DNA from: an uncultured Eubacteriales bacterium
Lineage (GTDB): Bacteria > Bacillota > Clostridia > Oscillospirales > Oscillospiraceae
Direction of reading: 5' to 3'
Length of the DNA stretch: 64,000 bases
Assembly (NCBI GenBank): GCA_900544765.1
Contig: UQWI01000005.1
Span: 128,944-192,943 of the forward strand
Positions 20,529-29,765 of this stretch are shown piece after piece (within the stretch, counting starts at the first letter, position 1; the number at the start of each line of letters is the position of its first letter). The translations under genes were made by a program, and so were the position numbers. The notes under the pieces were generated by a model, which saw nothing but the letters and a program-made list of their open reading frames with translations, searched no databases and was not told the origin of the DNA.

Positions 20529-21368
20529 ATGTTTCTAGCGGATTATCATGTACACAGCAGCTGTTCCTTCGACGCGAAGGACCGCATGGCCGACATGGCC
20601 AAGAGCGAGCTGGCAAAGGGCATAACCGAGGTCTGCTTCACCGACCATGTGGACTTCGGCGACCAGCAGACCATGCAGATAGGCCCCGAGCGCTTCCAGC
20701 TGCCCAAAAGCCAGGTGAAGCAGTTCATCGAGGCCATGGAGAAGGCCCCGGAGGGCATAGACATAAAGCTCGGGCTCGAGCTCGGCGAGGGCAACCACGA
20801 CCCGGCCAGGGCCAAGCGCGTCTACACCATGCCGGAGTACGACTTCATCCTCGGCTCGCTGCACAACCTGAAGGGTGAAAAGGACTTCTACTACCTGAAA
20901 TACGAGAGCTACGAGCAGTGCTGGGAGCTATACGACCGCTACCTGGACGAGCTCATAGACCTGGCGCACATCAACTGCTTCGACTGCATGGCGCACATCG
21001 GCTACTGCCTCAGGTACATGCACAGGCAGGGCTTCGACGCGGCCGTAACCGTCGACCGCTTCGGCCGCAAGATAGACTCGCTGCTGCACACGCTCATCGA
21101 AAACGGCAAGGGCATAGAGCTAAACGTGGCCGACCTCGTGCCAGGCGGGCACGACGACCCGCTGCTTCAGCCCGTGCCCGGCGTGGACATCCTTCGCCGC
21201 TACCGCGAGCTCGGCGGCGACATTATCACAGTCGGCTCCGACGCGCACACCGTGAAGGCCGCAGGCACAGGCATCCGCGAGGGCTACGAGCTGCTCGCCG
21301 ACATAGGCTTCAAGTACGTCGCCGTATACAAGCGGCACAAGCCAGAATTCAAGCGCATAGAACTATAA
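20529..21368 (+). CDS. hisJ: Histidinol-phosphatase of the PHP family
   Basis: 279 aa. Expected reaction: L-histidinol phosphate to L-histidinol, step eight of histidine synthesis. PHP metal ligands are visible in order: DYHVHSSCSF, FTDHVDF, LELGEGN, GSLHN, MAHIGY and VGSDAHT. Length fits the HisJ/HisK group. No other his genes lie nearby, so a related phosphoesterase role is possible. rpiB follows 12 bp later with a strong ribosome site. Confidence 0.85.
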   Translation: MFLADYHVHSSCSFDAKDRMADMAKSELAKGITEVCFTDHVDFGDQQTMQIGPERFQLPKSQVKQFIEAMEKAPEGIDIKLGLELGEGNHDPARAKRVYTMPEYDFILGSLHNLKGEKDFYYLKYESYEQCWELYDRYLDELIDLAHINCFDCMAHIGYCLRYMHRQGFDAAVTVDRFGRKIDSLLHTLIENGKGIELNVADLVPGGHDDPLLQPVPGVDILRRYRELGGDIITVGSDAHTVKAAGTGIREGYELLADIGFKYVAVYKRHKPEFKRIEL

Positions 21369-21380
21369 GGAGGCACAAAA

Positions 21381-21821
21381 ATGTACGCAATCGGTTCCGA
21401 CCACGGTGGATACGAACTCAAGCAGGCCGTCATGTCGCACCTCAAGGAGCGCGGCGTCGAGTTCCGCGACTACGGCACCTTCTCCACGGACAGCTGCGAC
21501 TATCCCGACTACGGCGAGGCCGTGGCGCGCGCCGTCGCCTCCGGCGAATGTGAACGCGGCATAGTCGTCTGCGGCACCGGCATCGGTATCTCCATCGCCG
21601 CCAACAAGGTTCACGGCATACGCTGCGCGCTCTGCGGCGACTGCTACAGCGCCGAGAAGTCCCGCGAGCACAACGACGCCAACATGCTCGCCCTCGGCGG
21701 GCGCGTCCTGGGCGAGGGCCTCGCGCTCAAGATAGTGGACGCCTTCCTCGACACCGAGTTTGCCGGCGGACGTCACGTCCGCCGTCTGGCCAAAATAGCG
21801 GCCATCGAAGAGCGGGGCTAA
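21381..21821 (+). CDS. rpiB: Ribose-5-phosphate isomerase B
   Basis: 146 aa. Interconverts ribose 5-phosphate and ribulose 5-phosphate. Substrate motifs GSDHGGYELK, then the active-site Cys in VVCGTGIGISIAANK and the REHNDANMLALGGR block; all are intact. AAGGAGG lies 8 bases upstream of the ATG. Placed between hisJ and the DUF4015 gene with gaps of 12 and 6 bp, so the three are probably one transcript. Confidence 0.95.
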   Translation: MYAIGSDHGGYELKQAVMSHLKERGVEFRDYGTFSTDSCDYPDYGEAVARAVASGECERGIVVCGTGIGISIAANKVHGIRCALCGDCYSAEKSREHNDANMLALGGRVLGEGLALKIVDAFLDTEFAGGRHVRRLAKIAAIEERG

Positions 21822-21827
21822 TCGCGC

Positions 21828-22988
21828 ATGGCAGCCAAGAACAACCGCGAGGTATACAGGGGCAGGCGCCGCCGCCTGAACGTCCTGGGGATAGTGTTCG
21901 GCGCCCTGGCCGTGCTGCTCCTGCTGCTAATCGTACTTTTCTACGGCCTGCAGCGGTATATAGTCTTTGAGCACGACGGCATAGCGGTCGTGCTGCCCGG
22001 CGCGCAGAACGACTCCGCTTCCGGCGACGCCTCCCAAAACGAGGCCTACGGGCTCACGCAGGTGAACGCCGCCCTCACGGTGGAAGAGCCCGACTACTCC
22101 GCCGTCGCGGCCACGGCCGGCGAGGGTCTGGACGACATGGTGGCCATCTACGTCCCATCTGCGGACGTTTCGCTCGACGGCGTAGGCAAGTACCTGAACG
22201 TAATGGGACAATACTCCGGAGCCAACGCCCTGGTCCTGGATGTAAAGCCCGTGAGCGGCCAGCTGGCCTGGGCCTCAAGCTCCAGCGTTGCGGCCAGCTA
22301 TTCCACCAACGGCACGACCAATCTGTCCCAGCTTGTGGCGAGTATAAAGCAGCAGCACCCGGATATTCGCCTGGTAGCGCAGCTGAGCTGCTGCATAGAC
22401 GGGCTTCTGGCCCAGCGCTGCCCTGCTGCGGCGCTCTGTTTGGCCAGCGGCGCTGCGTTCATAGACAGCGAGGGAGCCTGGGTAGACCCGTACAGCGACA
22501 CCGTCAGCACCTACCTCACAGAGCTGTGCACGGAGCTCATAGACATGGGCTTTGACGAGATTCTGCTCCACGGGCTGACAATGCCCATAACCGACCAGGC
22601 CCTGCTCTACAACGTGCAGCTGAGCAGCACTCCCACGCCCGAGACAGCCATCTGCGGCCTGGCTATGGAGCTGACCAACGCGCTGGACTCCTACGACGTG
22701 CCCGTCTCCGTCATTCTCGACACAATGAGCCTGCGCGACGGCCTCTCGTCCACCTCCGGTCAGAACCTGGAGCTGTTCGGCAAGATATTCGACCGGCTGT
22801 GCAGCGCTACGAACAGCGCCTGGCAGTCCAACATAGATCTGGGCAGCGTGGACCAGTATCTCACGCTCGGCAGCACGGCCCAGCGCTATGTTCCGATTAT
22901 GGAATACATCCCCGAGGGCTTCTCGTCCTGTATAATCCACGTCCCGGACAGCGTGTTCCCGCAGGAGGACACCGGTACAGAGCAGTAA
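21828..22988 (+). CDS. DUF4015-type putative glycoside hydrolase, membrane anchored
   Basis: 386 aa. A basic N-terminus (RGRRRRLNVLG) and one hydrophobic helix (about 22-44) anchor it with the body outside. From about residue 95 it follows the TIM-barrel-like DUF4015 pattern: VAIYVPSADVSL, ANALVLDVKPVSGQLAW, WVDPYSDTVSTYLTELCTEL and MGFDEILLHGLTMP. The usual acidic residues (VKDD, FDEIQFDYVRFP) are partly replaced, so catalysis is uncertain. Function unknown; a cell-wall or polysaccharide role is a guess. Confidence 0.7.
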   Translation: MAAKNNREVYRGRRRRLNVLGIVFGALAVLLLLLIVLFYGLQRYIVFEHDGIAVVLPGAQNDSASGDASQNEAYGLTQVNAALTVEEPDYSAVAATAGEGLDDMVAIYVPSADVSLDGVGKYLNVMGQYSGANALVLDVKPVSGQLAWASSSSVAASYSTNGTTNLSQLVASIKQQHPDIRLVAQLSCCIDGLLAQRCPAAALCLASGAAFIDSEGAWVDPYSDTVSTYLTELCTELIDMGFDEILLHGLTMPITDQALLYNVQLSSTPTPETAICGLAMELTNALDSYDVPVSVILDTMSLRDGLSSTSGQNLELFGKIFDRLCSATNSAWQSNIDLGSVDQYLTLGSTAQRYVPIMEYIPEGFSSCIIHVPDSVFPQEDTGTEQ

Positions 22989-23000
22989 TATGCCAAGTTT

Positions 23001-23037
23001 CACGCGCGGCGATTTTCTTCGCCGCGCGTGTTTTTTT
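23001..23037 (+). terminator. Terminator of the hisJ-rpiB-DUF4015 operon
   Basis: ACGCGCGGCGA pairs with TCGCCGCGCGT and is followed by seven T; it starts 13 bases past the stop. Confidence 0.85.
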
Positions 23038-23086
23038 GCCTCTCCGCTGCAAGCGGCGCGGGAACAATCGAACCTGCTCAGGCAAC

Positions 23087-23118
23087 AAAAATGCAGACGC
23101 CTTCGCGTCTGCATTTTT
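23087..23118 (-). terminator. Terminator of the ABC transporter gene
   Basis: AAAAATGCAGACGC pairs with GCGTCTGCATTTTT around a CTTC loop, giving a T run on either strand. It lies just after the minus-strand stop at 23125. Confidence 0.85.
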
Positions 23119-23124
23119 GCTTTA

Positions 23125-26073
23125 TCACTCTGTTCGCAGGGCTTCGACGGGGTCGCGCTTTGCCGCAAACCTCGACGGTATAAGTCCGGCGATAAAGGTC
23201 AGGAGCATACTGATTACCACAAGTATGACCGCCCCTGCCGCAGGCAGTATGGCCTTCAGGCTCTCTATGCCGGTCAGGTGCTGGACCATGGCGTTTATCG
23301 GTATGTTCAGCAGCAATGTCAGGCCTATACCGATTAAACCGGCCGTCAGTCCCTCTATCAGCGTCTCCGCGTTGAACACGTTGGATATGTCGCGCTTGCT
23401 CGCGCCTATTGCACGCAGGATGCCAATCTCCTTCGTGCGCTCGAGGACGGATATGTAGGTGATGATGCCTATCATGATGCTGGACACGACAAGGGATATG
23501 GCCACGAAGGCTATGAGCACATAGCTGATGGCGTTGATGATGGTTGAAATACTGCTCATCAGTATTGCCACATAGTCGGTGTAGCTTATCTGCTGCTCCT
23601 CGCCCACGGAGGCGTTGTATTCGTCGATTATGCGGGCGATTTCGTCCTTGTCGGCGAAAGTCGTGGCATACAGGTTGATGCCGTCCGGGCTCTCCTCGTC
23701 CACGAAGCCGAAGAGCTTCATGTTGTTGTCGTAGGTGCTGTCGGAGTAGCGCGCGGGCATCAGCTCGTTGTAGATGTGCTCATACTGCCAGTCGCTGAGC
23801 TCCGTCATGCCGAGGGCCATGGCAAGCTGCTGCTGGCTGAGCGAGGACATCTGTTCGCTCACGGCCTCCGCGTACTGCTCGGATATGCTCGTGCGCGCCA
23901 TTTCGGCGACGTACTCCATAAGGGTGTCGTCGTCCATCTGCTCGATGTAGTCGCGCACGGCGTCCTCGTCCACGCCCATTTCCTCGGCGTAGCCGCTTAT
24001 CATCATGCTCTCGATATCCTCGCGGCTGAGGCTTCCCAAAGCCTGCTGCACGGCCGTGTCCAGGTAGTCGTCGCTGGGCGTGCTCATGAGGTCCGTGTAG
24101 AGCAGGGCCTTGTCCTCGTCGTTCAGGCTGGCGATGTAGTCGTCAACCTCGGCCTTAATCTCCTCGACGCTGGGCTCCTGCTCGTCGCCGGTGGCGAAGG
24201 GCAGGCCGGTTATGACGTCCACGTCGGGGTTGGCGTACTGGTCGACCACGACGTCGCTGCCCTGCGAGTCGGCGATGACGTAGTCCTTCAGCGCGCTGGT
24301 GTAGCCTATCGCGCCGCTCATCATGCCTGCGACAGCGTCGGGATTCCGGCGGACGATACCGCTTATCTTGAGCTCGATTCCGATGTCGTCGTTGTCATAG
24401 AGGTACTCAAGCCCCGCCTCGGTGCCTGAGACGTCGGTGTAGGTGCCGGTGGTGTCGTCAAAGACGTATTTGTCGTAGTAGCCGACGAGCTTGAAGGTCA
24501 GGCCGCAGAGGTCCTCGTAGCTCCAGCTCTGCACCTCGGCGTCCACGGTCTCGCCGTTCATGTAGGCCTCAAGGGAGGCGTTGAGCTCATCCTGGGTGCG
24601 CAAGCCGAGGGTGTACAGCACAAGGTCGCTCACCTCGTTGTTCTGGTCGACGACAAGCACGACTTCGTTGTAGTCCTGCGGCCAGGAGCCGTATATCACG
24701 TCGTACTGCTCCGTGAGCGTGGGGCTGATGAGCTCGCCGTTGTCGCCTGGCAGCATCTCCTGCCAGCTCTCAAAGCTGGAGTAGAAGTCGCCCATCGTGT
24801 CAAAGTAGCTGGAAAAATCTCCGCCGTACATATTGGCCATGAGCTCATTGAGGAGCTCAACCACGTCGCTCTTGACCACATTGCCGTCGGCGTCCTCGGT
24901 GTAGATATCAAAGTTTGGGTCGTAGACGTACTGGATGGCGCTGGTGTACTCGTTTATGTTGCCGCCGTTTTCGTCCAGGAAGTCCTTGAAGCTCTCCAGG
25001 TCGTTCGTCTCCGTGTCCATGCTCATGAGGCTGTCCATGAGGTCGTAGAGTATGACGTTTGAATACACGGCGTCGAGCTCATGCTCCTCGCTGTCCGACG
25101 CCACGCCCGCCATGGACTCTATCATGCTGGACAAGTCCGCGGCCTGCGCCTCGATAGTCAGCGGGTAGGTGGACAGGGTGTCCTCCTGCACCTGGTTTAT
25201 GTAGGTCTGAATGCCGTTTGAGAGGGAGAGTATCAGCGCTATGCCTATTATGCCTATGCTGCCGGCGAAGGCGGTAAGCAGCGTGCGGGCCTTCTTGGTC
25301 TTGAGGTTGTTGAACGACAGGCTGAGCGCGGTGAGGAAGCTCATGCTGGGCTTCTTCTTGCCCACATCCTCGCGCGGCGGCTCCGCGCCTTCGGGGTCGA
25401 AGGGGTCCGTGTCGCCGGTTATCTGTCCGTCGAGCAGCCTGACTATTCGCGTGGAGTAGCGCTCGGCGAGCTCGGCGTTGTGCGTGACCATGACGACAAG
25501 CTTGTCTTTGGCTATCTCCTGCAGCAGCTCCATTATCTGCACGCTGGTCTCGCTGTCCAGAGCGCCGGTTGGCTCGTCGGCGAGGAGGATGTCGGGGTCG
25601 TTTATCAGCGCGCGGGCTATTGCGACGCGCTGCATCTGACCGCCGGACATCTGGTTCGGCTTCTTGTTGAGCTGGTCGCCCAGGCCGACGCGCTCTAGCA
25701 CCTTCACTGCCCTTTCCCGGCGCTCCGCCTTGTCGACGCCGGAAATTGTCAGCGCGAGCTCGACGTTTGCAAGCACGCTCTGGTGCGGGATGAGGTTGTA
25801 GCTTTGAAAGACGAAACCTATCGTGTGATTGCGGTAAGTGTCCCAGTCCCTGTCCTTGTACTCACGCGTAGAGCGTCCGTTTATCACGAGGTCGCCGTCC
25901 GTGTACTGGTCCAGGCCGCCGATGATGTTCAGCAGCGTGGTCTTGCCGCAGCCGCTCTGTCCGAGAACGGATACGAACTCGCTTTCCCGGAAGCTGATGC
26001 TCACGCCCCGCAGCGCGTGTACCGTGGTATCACCCACGATATAATCCTTGCGTATGTCCTTTAATGTCAGCAA
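23125..26073 (-). CDS. MacB-like ABC transporter, fused ATPase and permease
   Basis: 982 aa. Residues 1-225 form the ATPase: Walker A GQSGCGKTT, signature MSGGQMQR, Walker B ILLADEPTGAL, H-loop VTHN. After a linker come TM1 (about 265), a very large extracytoplasmic domain of about 550 residues, and three helices of an FtsX permease at the C-terminus with LERTKEIGILRAIGASKRDI. This is the mechanotransmission (type VII) design used for export of peptides, toxins or lipoproteins, or for signalling, not import. Start is TTG; no separate permease or adaptor is adjacent. Confidence 0.9.
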   Translation of the reverse strand: MLTLKDIRKDYIVGDTTVHALRGVSISFRESEFVSVLGQSGCGKTTLLNIIGGLDQYTDGDLVINGRSTREYKDRDWDTYRNHTIGFVFQSYNLIPHQSVLANVELALTISGVDKAERRERAVKVLERVGLGDQLNKKPNQMSGGQMQRVAIARALINDPDILLADEPTGALDSETSVQIMELLQEIAKDKLVVMVTHNAELAERYSTRIVRLLDGQITGDTDPFDPEGAEPPREDVGKKKPSMSFLTALSLSFNNLKTKKARTLLTAFAGSIGIIGIALILSLSNGIQTYINQVQEDTLSTYPLTIEAQAADLSSMIESMAGVASDSEEHELDAVYSNVILYDLMDSLMSMDTETNDLESFKDFLDENGGNINEYTSAIQYVYDPNFDIYTEDADGNVVKSDVVELLNELMANMYGGDFSSYFDTMGDFYSSFESWQEMLPGDNGELISPTLTEQYDVIYGSWPQDYNEVVLVVDQNNEVSDLVLYTLGLRTQDELNASLEAYMNGETVDAEVQSWSYEDLCGLTFKLVGYYDKYVFDDTTGTYTDVSGTEAGLEYLYDNDDIGIELKISGIVRRNPDAVAGMMSGAIGYTSALKDYVIADSQGSDVVVDQYANPDVDVITGLPFATGDEQEPSVEEIKAEVDDYIASLNDEDKALLYTDLMSTPSDDYLDTAVQQALGSLSREDIESMMISGYAEEMGVDEDAVRDYIEQMDDDTLMEYVAEMARTSISEQYAEAVSEQMSSLSQQQLAMALGMTELSDWQYEHIYNELMPARYSDSTYDNNMKLFGFVDEESPDGINLYATTFADKDEIARIIDEYNASVGEEQQISYTDYVAILMSSISTIINAISYVLIAFVAISLVVSSIMIGIITYISVLERTKEIGILRAIGASKRDISNVFNAETLIEGLTAGLIGIGLTLLLNIPINAMVQHLTGIESLKAILPAAGAVILVVISMLLTFIAGLIPSRFAAKRDPVEALRTE

Positions 26074-26119
26074 GAAAACCCTGTCCTTTCAACGCATTCA
26101 AGCAAATTGACGAGAGGGT

Positions 26120-26148
26120 ATTATACAGCGAATTTATGAACAAATCAA
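26120..26148 (-). promoter_or_regulatory. Promoter of the ABC transporter gene
   Basis: On the minus strand TTGATT (26143-26148), 17-bp spacer, perfect TATAAT (26120-26125), about 46 bp before the TTG start. Confidence 0.75.
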
Positions 26149-26323
26149 TTCCAAACCCGCCCCCGGCTAAATATAAGCCCGGTCATTTGCCGCAATATGT
26201 TACAAATCCGCCGACCTCTTGCCTCCCTGTATCCGTCAAGGCAACGATTCTGAAACAGGCGCTTTATTTTTCGCCTCTCCGGGTTTAAAATTATCGTCTC
26301 GGAAAAAAGAAATGGTGATGCAT

Positions 26324-27445
26324 ATGTCGGCAATAAAAAAGCTTATAAAGGACGAAACCGTATTCTGCGCCTCGCTGCTGCTCGCGGCCCTGTCATGCCT
26401 GGCCGTGCGCCCGGACATGGGATATCTGTCGTACCCGGATTACAGGACGCTTTCGCTGCTCTTCTGCCTGATGATAGTTGTGGCCGGCTTCCGTTCCCTC
26501 GGGGTGTTCACCCTGCTCGGCGAAGCGCTGATACGAAGGGCGGGCAGCGTGAGGACCCTCTCTGCGGCAATGGTACTGCTGTGCTTCTTCCTGAGCATGG
26601 TAATAACCAACGACGTGACGCTGCTCACCTTTGTACCCTTTACCATCCTTGTATTCAGGCTCGTAGGCCGGGAGGAGCGGATACTCAAGCTTGTGGTGCT
26701 GGAGACCATAGCCGCAAACCTGGGCAGCATGGCTACGCCCATAGGGAACCCGCAGAACCTCTATCTCTATTCCGTCTCCGGCATGAGCGCCGGCGGCTTT
26801 GCCGCATCTGCCCTGCCGTATGCGGCGCTCTCTCTGCTTATGCTGCTCGCCGCACTGATGTACGGCCGGGACGAGCCCCTCTGCGCAGCCGTGCCGCTGT
26901 CCCGCGCGGACGCCCGGCAGCAGGCGGGCCCGCTCCGCTGCCTGCCCTACGTCCTGCTTCTTGCCCTCTGCCTGCTGGTCGTTTTCCGCATACTGCCCTA
27001 CGTACCCGTCCTGCTGTGCGTCGCGGCGGTGATATTCGTCGTAAACCGCAGGCTGTACCTCTCGGTGGACTATTTCCTGCTCCTGACCTTCCTGTGCTTT
27101 TTCGTATTCATAGGCAACCTGAAGCGCATACCGGCGCTGAGCGGCGCGCTCAGCTCGCTCACGCAGGGCCATGAGCTGCTGGCCGGCATACTGGCCAGCC
27201 AGTTCATCAGCAACGTACCCGCCGCCATACTGCTCTCCGGCTTTACAGACGACTTTTCGTCCCTGCTCACCGGCGTTAACCTGGGCGGGCTGGGTACCCT
27301 TATCGCCTCGCTCGCCAGCCTCATTTCCTTCAAGTTCTTTGCCCGCGAGTACCCCGGCGGCAAGGGGCGCTTCCTGAAGGAGTTCACGCTCTGGAACCTC
27401 GCGTTTCTGCTCTGCCTGTCGGCCGAGGCGGCGCTGCTGTTGTAA
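26324..27445 (+). CDS. ArsB/NhaD-superfamily (SLC13-like) anion permease
   Basis: 373 aa, about ten membrane helices. The first half contains MVITNDVTLLTFVPFTILVF and IAANLGSMATPIGNPQNLYL, the paired N-D and GNPQN re-entrant signatures of the ion transporter superfamily (citrate, arsenite, Na+/H+). Only a short repeat in the second half (FISNVPAAILLSGF) matches. Substrate not assignable; no ars genes nearby. Start is a choice among ATG codons at 26312, 26318 and 26324; GGTGAT favours the last. Confidence 0.8.
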   Translation: MSAIKKLIKDETVFCASLLLAALSCLAVRPDMGYLSYPDYRTLSLLFCLMIVVAGFRSLGVFTLLGEALIRRAGSVRTLSAAMVLLCFFLSMVITNDVTLLTFVPFTILVFRLVGREERILKLVVLETIAANLGSMATPIGNPQNLYLYSVSGMSAGGFAASALPYAALSLLMLLAALMYGRDEPLCAAVPLSRADARQQAGPLRCLPYVLLLALCLLVVFRILPYVPVLLCVAAVIFVVNRRLYLSVDYFLLLTFLCFFVFIGNLKRIPALSGALSSLTQGHELLAGILASQFISNVPAAILLSGFTDDFSSLLTGVNLGGLGTLIASLASLISFKFFAREYPGGKGRFLKEFTLWNLAFLLCLSAEAALLL

Positions 27446-27452
27446 AGATCCG

Positions 27453-27489
27453 CCGGGCCGGACGGAGAACCTCCGCCCGGCCCGGTCTT
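27453..27489. terminator. Shared terminator between convergent genes
   Basis: CCGGGCCGG/CCGGCCCGG with an inner CGGAG/CTCCG stem, followed by TCTTT on the plus strand, lying between the permease stop and the stop of the small minus-strand gene. Confidence 0.7.
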
Positions 27490-27660
27490 TCACTTCATGG
27501 CTTCCGTGATGTTGTCCGCGAGCTCGCCCGCGGCCTTGAGGGCCCTGCCTATCACGTTGTTGCCCTTTTTCTTCGGCGCCATCAGCATACCCATCGAGGC
27601 CCCGATGGCCATGCCCATGCCCACGCCCTTCAGGAAGGACTTGCTGTCCATGCTCTGCAT
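27490..27660 (-). CDS. Small YtxH-like protein
   Basis: 56 aa: one hydrophobic Gly/Met/Ala-rich segment (GVGMGMAIGASMGMLMAP) followed by a basic patch (KKKG) and an amphipathic C-terminal helix (GRALKAAGELADNITEAMK). This is the plan of short YtxH-type membrane-associated proteins of Clostridia. AAGGAGG sits 7 bases before ATG, an ideal ribosome site, which supports it as a real gene. Role unknown; stress or envelope association is only by family resemblance. Confidence 0.7.
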   Translation of the reverse strand: MQSMDSKSFLKGVGMGMAIGASMGMLMAPKKKGNNVIGRALKAAGELADNITEAMK

Positions 27661-27721
27661 ATTCCTGCCTCCTTATAATATTGTCACAACAAGTTTGCGC
27701 CATATGCTCCAATTTTATGAT

Positions 27722-27750
27722 TTGCTGTTTAAGGTAATATGTGCTATACT
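27722..27750 (+). promoter_or_regulatory. Promoter of the ymdB operon
   Basis: TTGCTG at 27722-27727, 17-bp spacer, TATACT at 27745-27750. The 150-nt leader begins with a GTTTTTGC-TTC-GCAAAAAC hairpin (about 27767-27786). Confidence 0.7.
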
Positions 27751-27906
27751 GTTTAATCGTAATGCTGGTTTTTGCTTCGCAAAAACTCAAACGCGGCGCG
27801 CTCCTGCAGGGCTTCGGGAAGCGGAAGCGCCGCGCAGAAGCTTCGTGCGCGCACGGCGCTTAAAGCCTGCGGCGTGCGGGGCTTTCTCCAGGAAAGGATG
27901 TACGCA

Positions 27907-28680
27907 ATGTCGTTTAAAGTACTTGCGGTCGGCGACATCGTCGGCCCGCCGGGGCTCGAATATATCCAACGCCGCCTTCGCGCGATAAAGCGCGAGCTGG
28001 AGGCGGACTTCGTCGTCGTAAACGGCGAAAACGCCAACGTCGTGGGCTGTACGCCGCGCCAGGCGGACGCGCTGCTCGACGCCGGGGCCGACTGTGTCAC
28101 GCTCGGCAACCACACCTGGACGCGCTGGGAGCTGCAGCCGTATCTCGACGACTCCATCCGCGTAATACGCCCGGCCAACTACGCCCCGCAGTGCCCGGGG
28201 CGCGGCTGCGTCAGCCTGGACACGCCGGCGGGCGAGGTGCTGGTAGTAAACCTAATCGGCCGCTTCACCCTCGACCCCAACACCGACAACCCCTTCCTCA
28301 CAGCCGACGACATATTGGGCCAGACAGGGGCGAAGATAATACTCGTGGACTTCCACGCCGAGGCCACCAGCGAAAAGCTGGCCATGGGCTACTTCCTCGA
28401 CGGGCGCGTTAGCGCCGTCTGGGGTACGCACACGCATGTGCAGACCTCGGACGCTCGCGTCCTGCCGAACGGCACCGGCTACGTCACGGATCTCGGCATG
28501 ACCGGGCCCGTTGAGTCCGTCATCGGCATCAAGCCGGAGCAGAGCATAGGCAAGTTCCTGGGCGACGTGCCGCGCCGCTACGAGTGCGCCCACGGCAAGG
28601 CCAAGCTCGAGGGCGCCCTGTTCACTATCGACGATGCCACGGGCCGCTGCCTTGAGGCCCGGACGGTGAGGTGCCTATGA
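27907..28680 (+). CDS. ymdB: YmdB-type cyclic-nucleotide phosphodiesterase
   Basis: 257 aa, close to the family length of about 265. Calcineurin-like metallophosphoesterase known from Bacillus to cleave 2',3'-cAMP and to affect RNase Y and biofilm decisions. Motifs: VGDIVGPPG, VVNGENAN, TLGNHTW, DFHAEATSEK and WGTHTHVQTSD, all intact. ATG at 27907 is 9 bases from AGGAAAGG; the ATG at 27898 abuts the ribosome site and is less likely. Its stop overlaps the next gene by ATGA. Confidence 0.92.
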   Translation: MSFKVLAVGDIVGPPGLEYIQRRLRAIKRELEADFVVVNGENANVVGCTPRQADALLDAGADCVTLGNHTWTRWELQPYLDDSIRVIRPANYAPQCPGRGCVSLDTPAGEVLVVNLIGRFTLDPNTDNPFLTADDILGQTGAKIILVDFHAEATSEKLAMGYFLDGRVSAVWGTHTHVQTSDARVLPNGTGYVTDLGMTGPVESVIGIKPEQSIGKFLGDVPRRYECAHGKAKLEGALFTIDDATGRCLEARTVRCL

Positions 28681-29765
28681 TACGCATACTCCACGCCGCC
28701 GATCTGCATCTCGACTCGCCCTTCGACGCCCTGAGCGAGGAAAAGGCCGCGCTCAGACGGCGCGAGCAGCGCTCCCTGCTGCGCTCGCTGGCGGAAATAC
28801 GCGCCGAAAAGCGGGCGGACATCGTGCTGCTCTCCGGCGACCTCTTCGACAGCGACTCGTCCTGGGCCGAGACCGAGGAGCTGCTTATCCTGACTCTCTC
28901 CGAAATGTCGGTCCCCGTGTTCATCGCGCCCGGCAACCACGACTACTACGCGCTCAGCAGCCGCTGGAGCAAGCTGCGCCTGCCCGGTAACGTCCATGTT
29001 TTCACCTCTTCGGACTTTGACGGCGTCGTACTGGACGAGCTGGGCGCGCGCGTCTGGGGCGCGGCCTTCACGGACAGGTACTCCGAGGCGAAGCTCGACA
29101 CCCTGCGCATACCGCGCCAGGACGGCCTGACGGAGCTTGTCTGCGTCCACGGTGAAGTCGGGAATTCCTCTTCCCGCTATGACCCCATAGACGAGCGGGA
29201 CATCGCCGCCTCCGGCGCAGACTACATTGCGCTCGGCCATGTCCACTCCTTCTCCGGGCTTAAAAAGGCCGGCAAGACATATTACGCCTGGCCCGGCTGC
29301 CCCGAGGGACGCGGCTTTGACGAGTGCGGCGAGAAGGGCGTGCTAATCGTAGACGCCGCCCCAGGCAAGGTCAGGGCCGAATTTGTACCCACCTCTGCGC
29401 GCCGTTACGAGCGCGTGAGCGTCGACGCGAGCGAGCTGGACACGTTCCGCCTGCCCGCCGGGGCGCAAAACGACATATACGAGGTCACCGTCACCGGCGA
29501 GACCGGCCGCGAGCCGGACCTGGCCGCGCTGCGCCGTGCGCTCGAGGGACAGGCCTTCGCGCTGCGCGTGAAGGACGCCACGCACATCTGCCGCGACGTC
29601 TGGGAGCGCGCGGGCGAGGACTCGCTGCGCGGTGTTTTCCTTCGCATGCTGCGAGATAAGTACGATTCCGCCCGCAGCGACGCCGAGCGCGAGCGCATCA
29701 CGCGCGCCGCGCGCTGGGGGCTCGCCGCCCTTGACGGCAGAGAGGAGGCGGAACCGCTGTGGTAA
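28677..29765 (+). CDS. SbcD/YhaO-like DNA-repair metallophosphoesterase
   Basis: 362 aa. Mre11-type nuclease motifs in order: HAADLHLDSPF, LLSGDLFDSD, APGNHDYY, VCVHGEVG and ALGHVHS. Capping region follows to the C-terminus. Such proteins work with an SMC-like ATPase to cut DNA ends or hairpins; here that partner is the next gene, which starts 7 bases before this stop. Start at the ATGA overlap with ymdB, with GTGAGGTG just upstream. Confidence 0.88.
   Translation: MIRILHAADLHLDSPFDALSEEKAALRRREQRSLLRSLAEIRAEKRADIVLLSGDLFDSDSSWAETEELLILTLSEMSVPVFIAPGNHDYYALSSRWSKLRLPGNVHVFTSSDFDGVVLDELGARVWGAAFTDRYSEAKLDTLRIPRQDGLTELVCVHGEVGNSSSRYDPIDERDIAASGADYIALGHVHSFSGLKKAGKTYYAWPGCPEGRGFDECGEKGVLIVDAAPGKVRAEFVPTSARRYERVSVDASELDTFRLPAGAQNDIYEVTVTGETGREPDLAALRRALEGQAFALRVKDATHICRDVWERAGEDSLRGVFLRMLRDKYDSARSDAERERITRAARWGLAALDGREEAEPLW

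Noticed and set aside
26393..27790. 465-codon minus-strand open frame across the anion permease
   Set aside because: Overlaps a clear permease and the real small minus gene in another frame; Gln/Gly/Arg-rich shadow composition.
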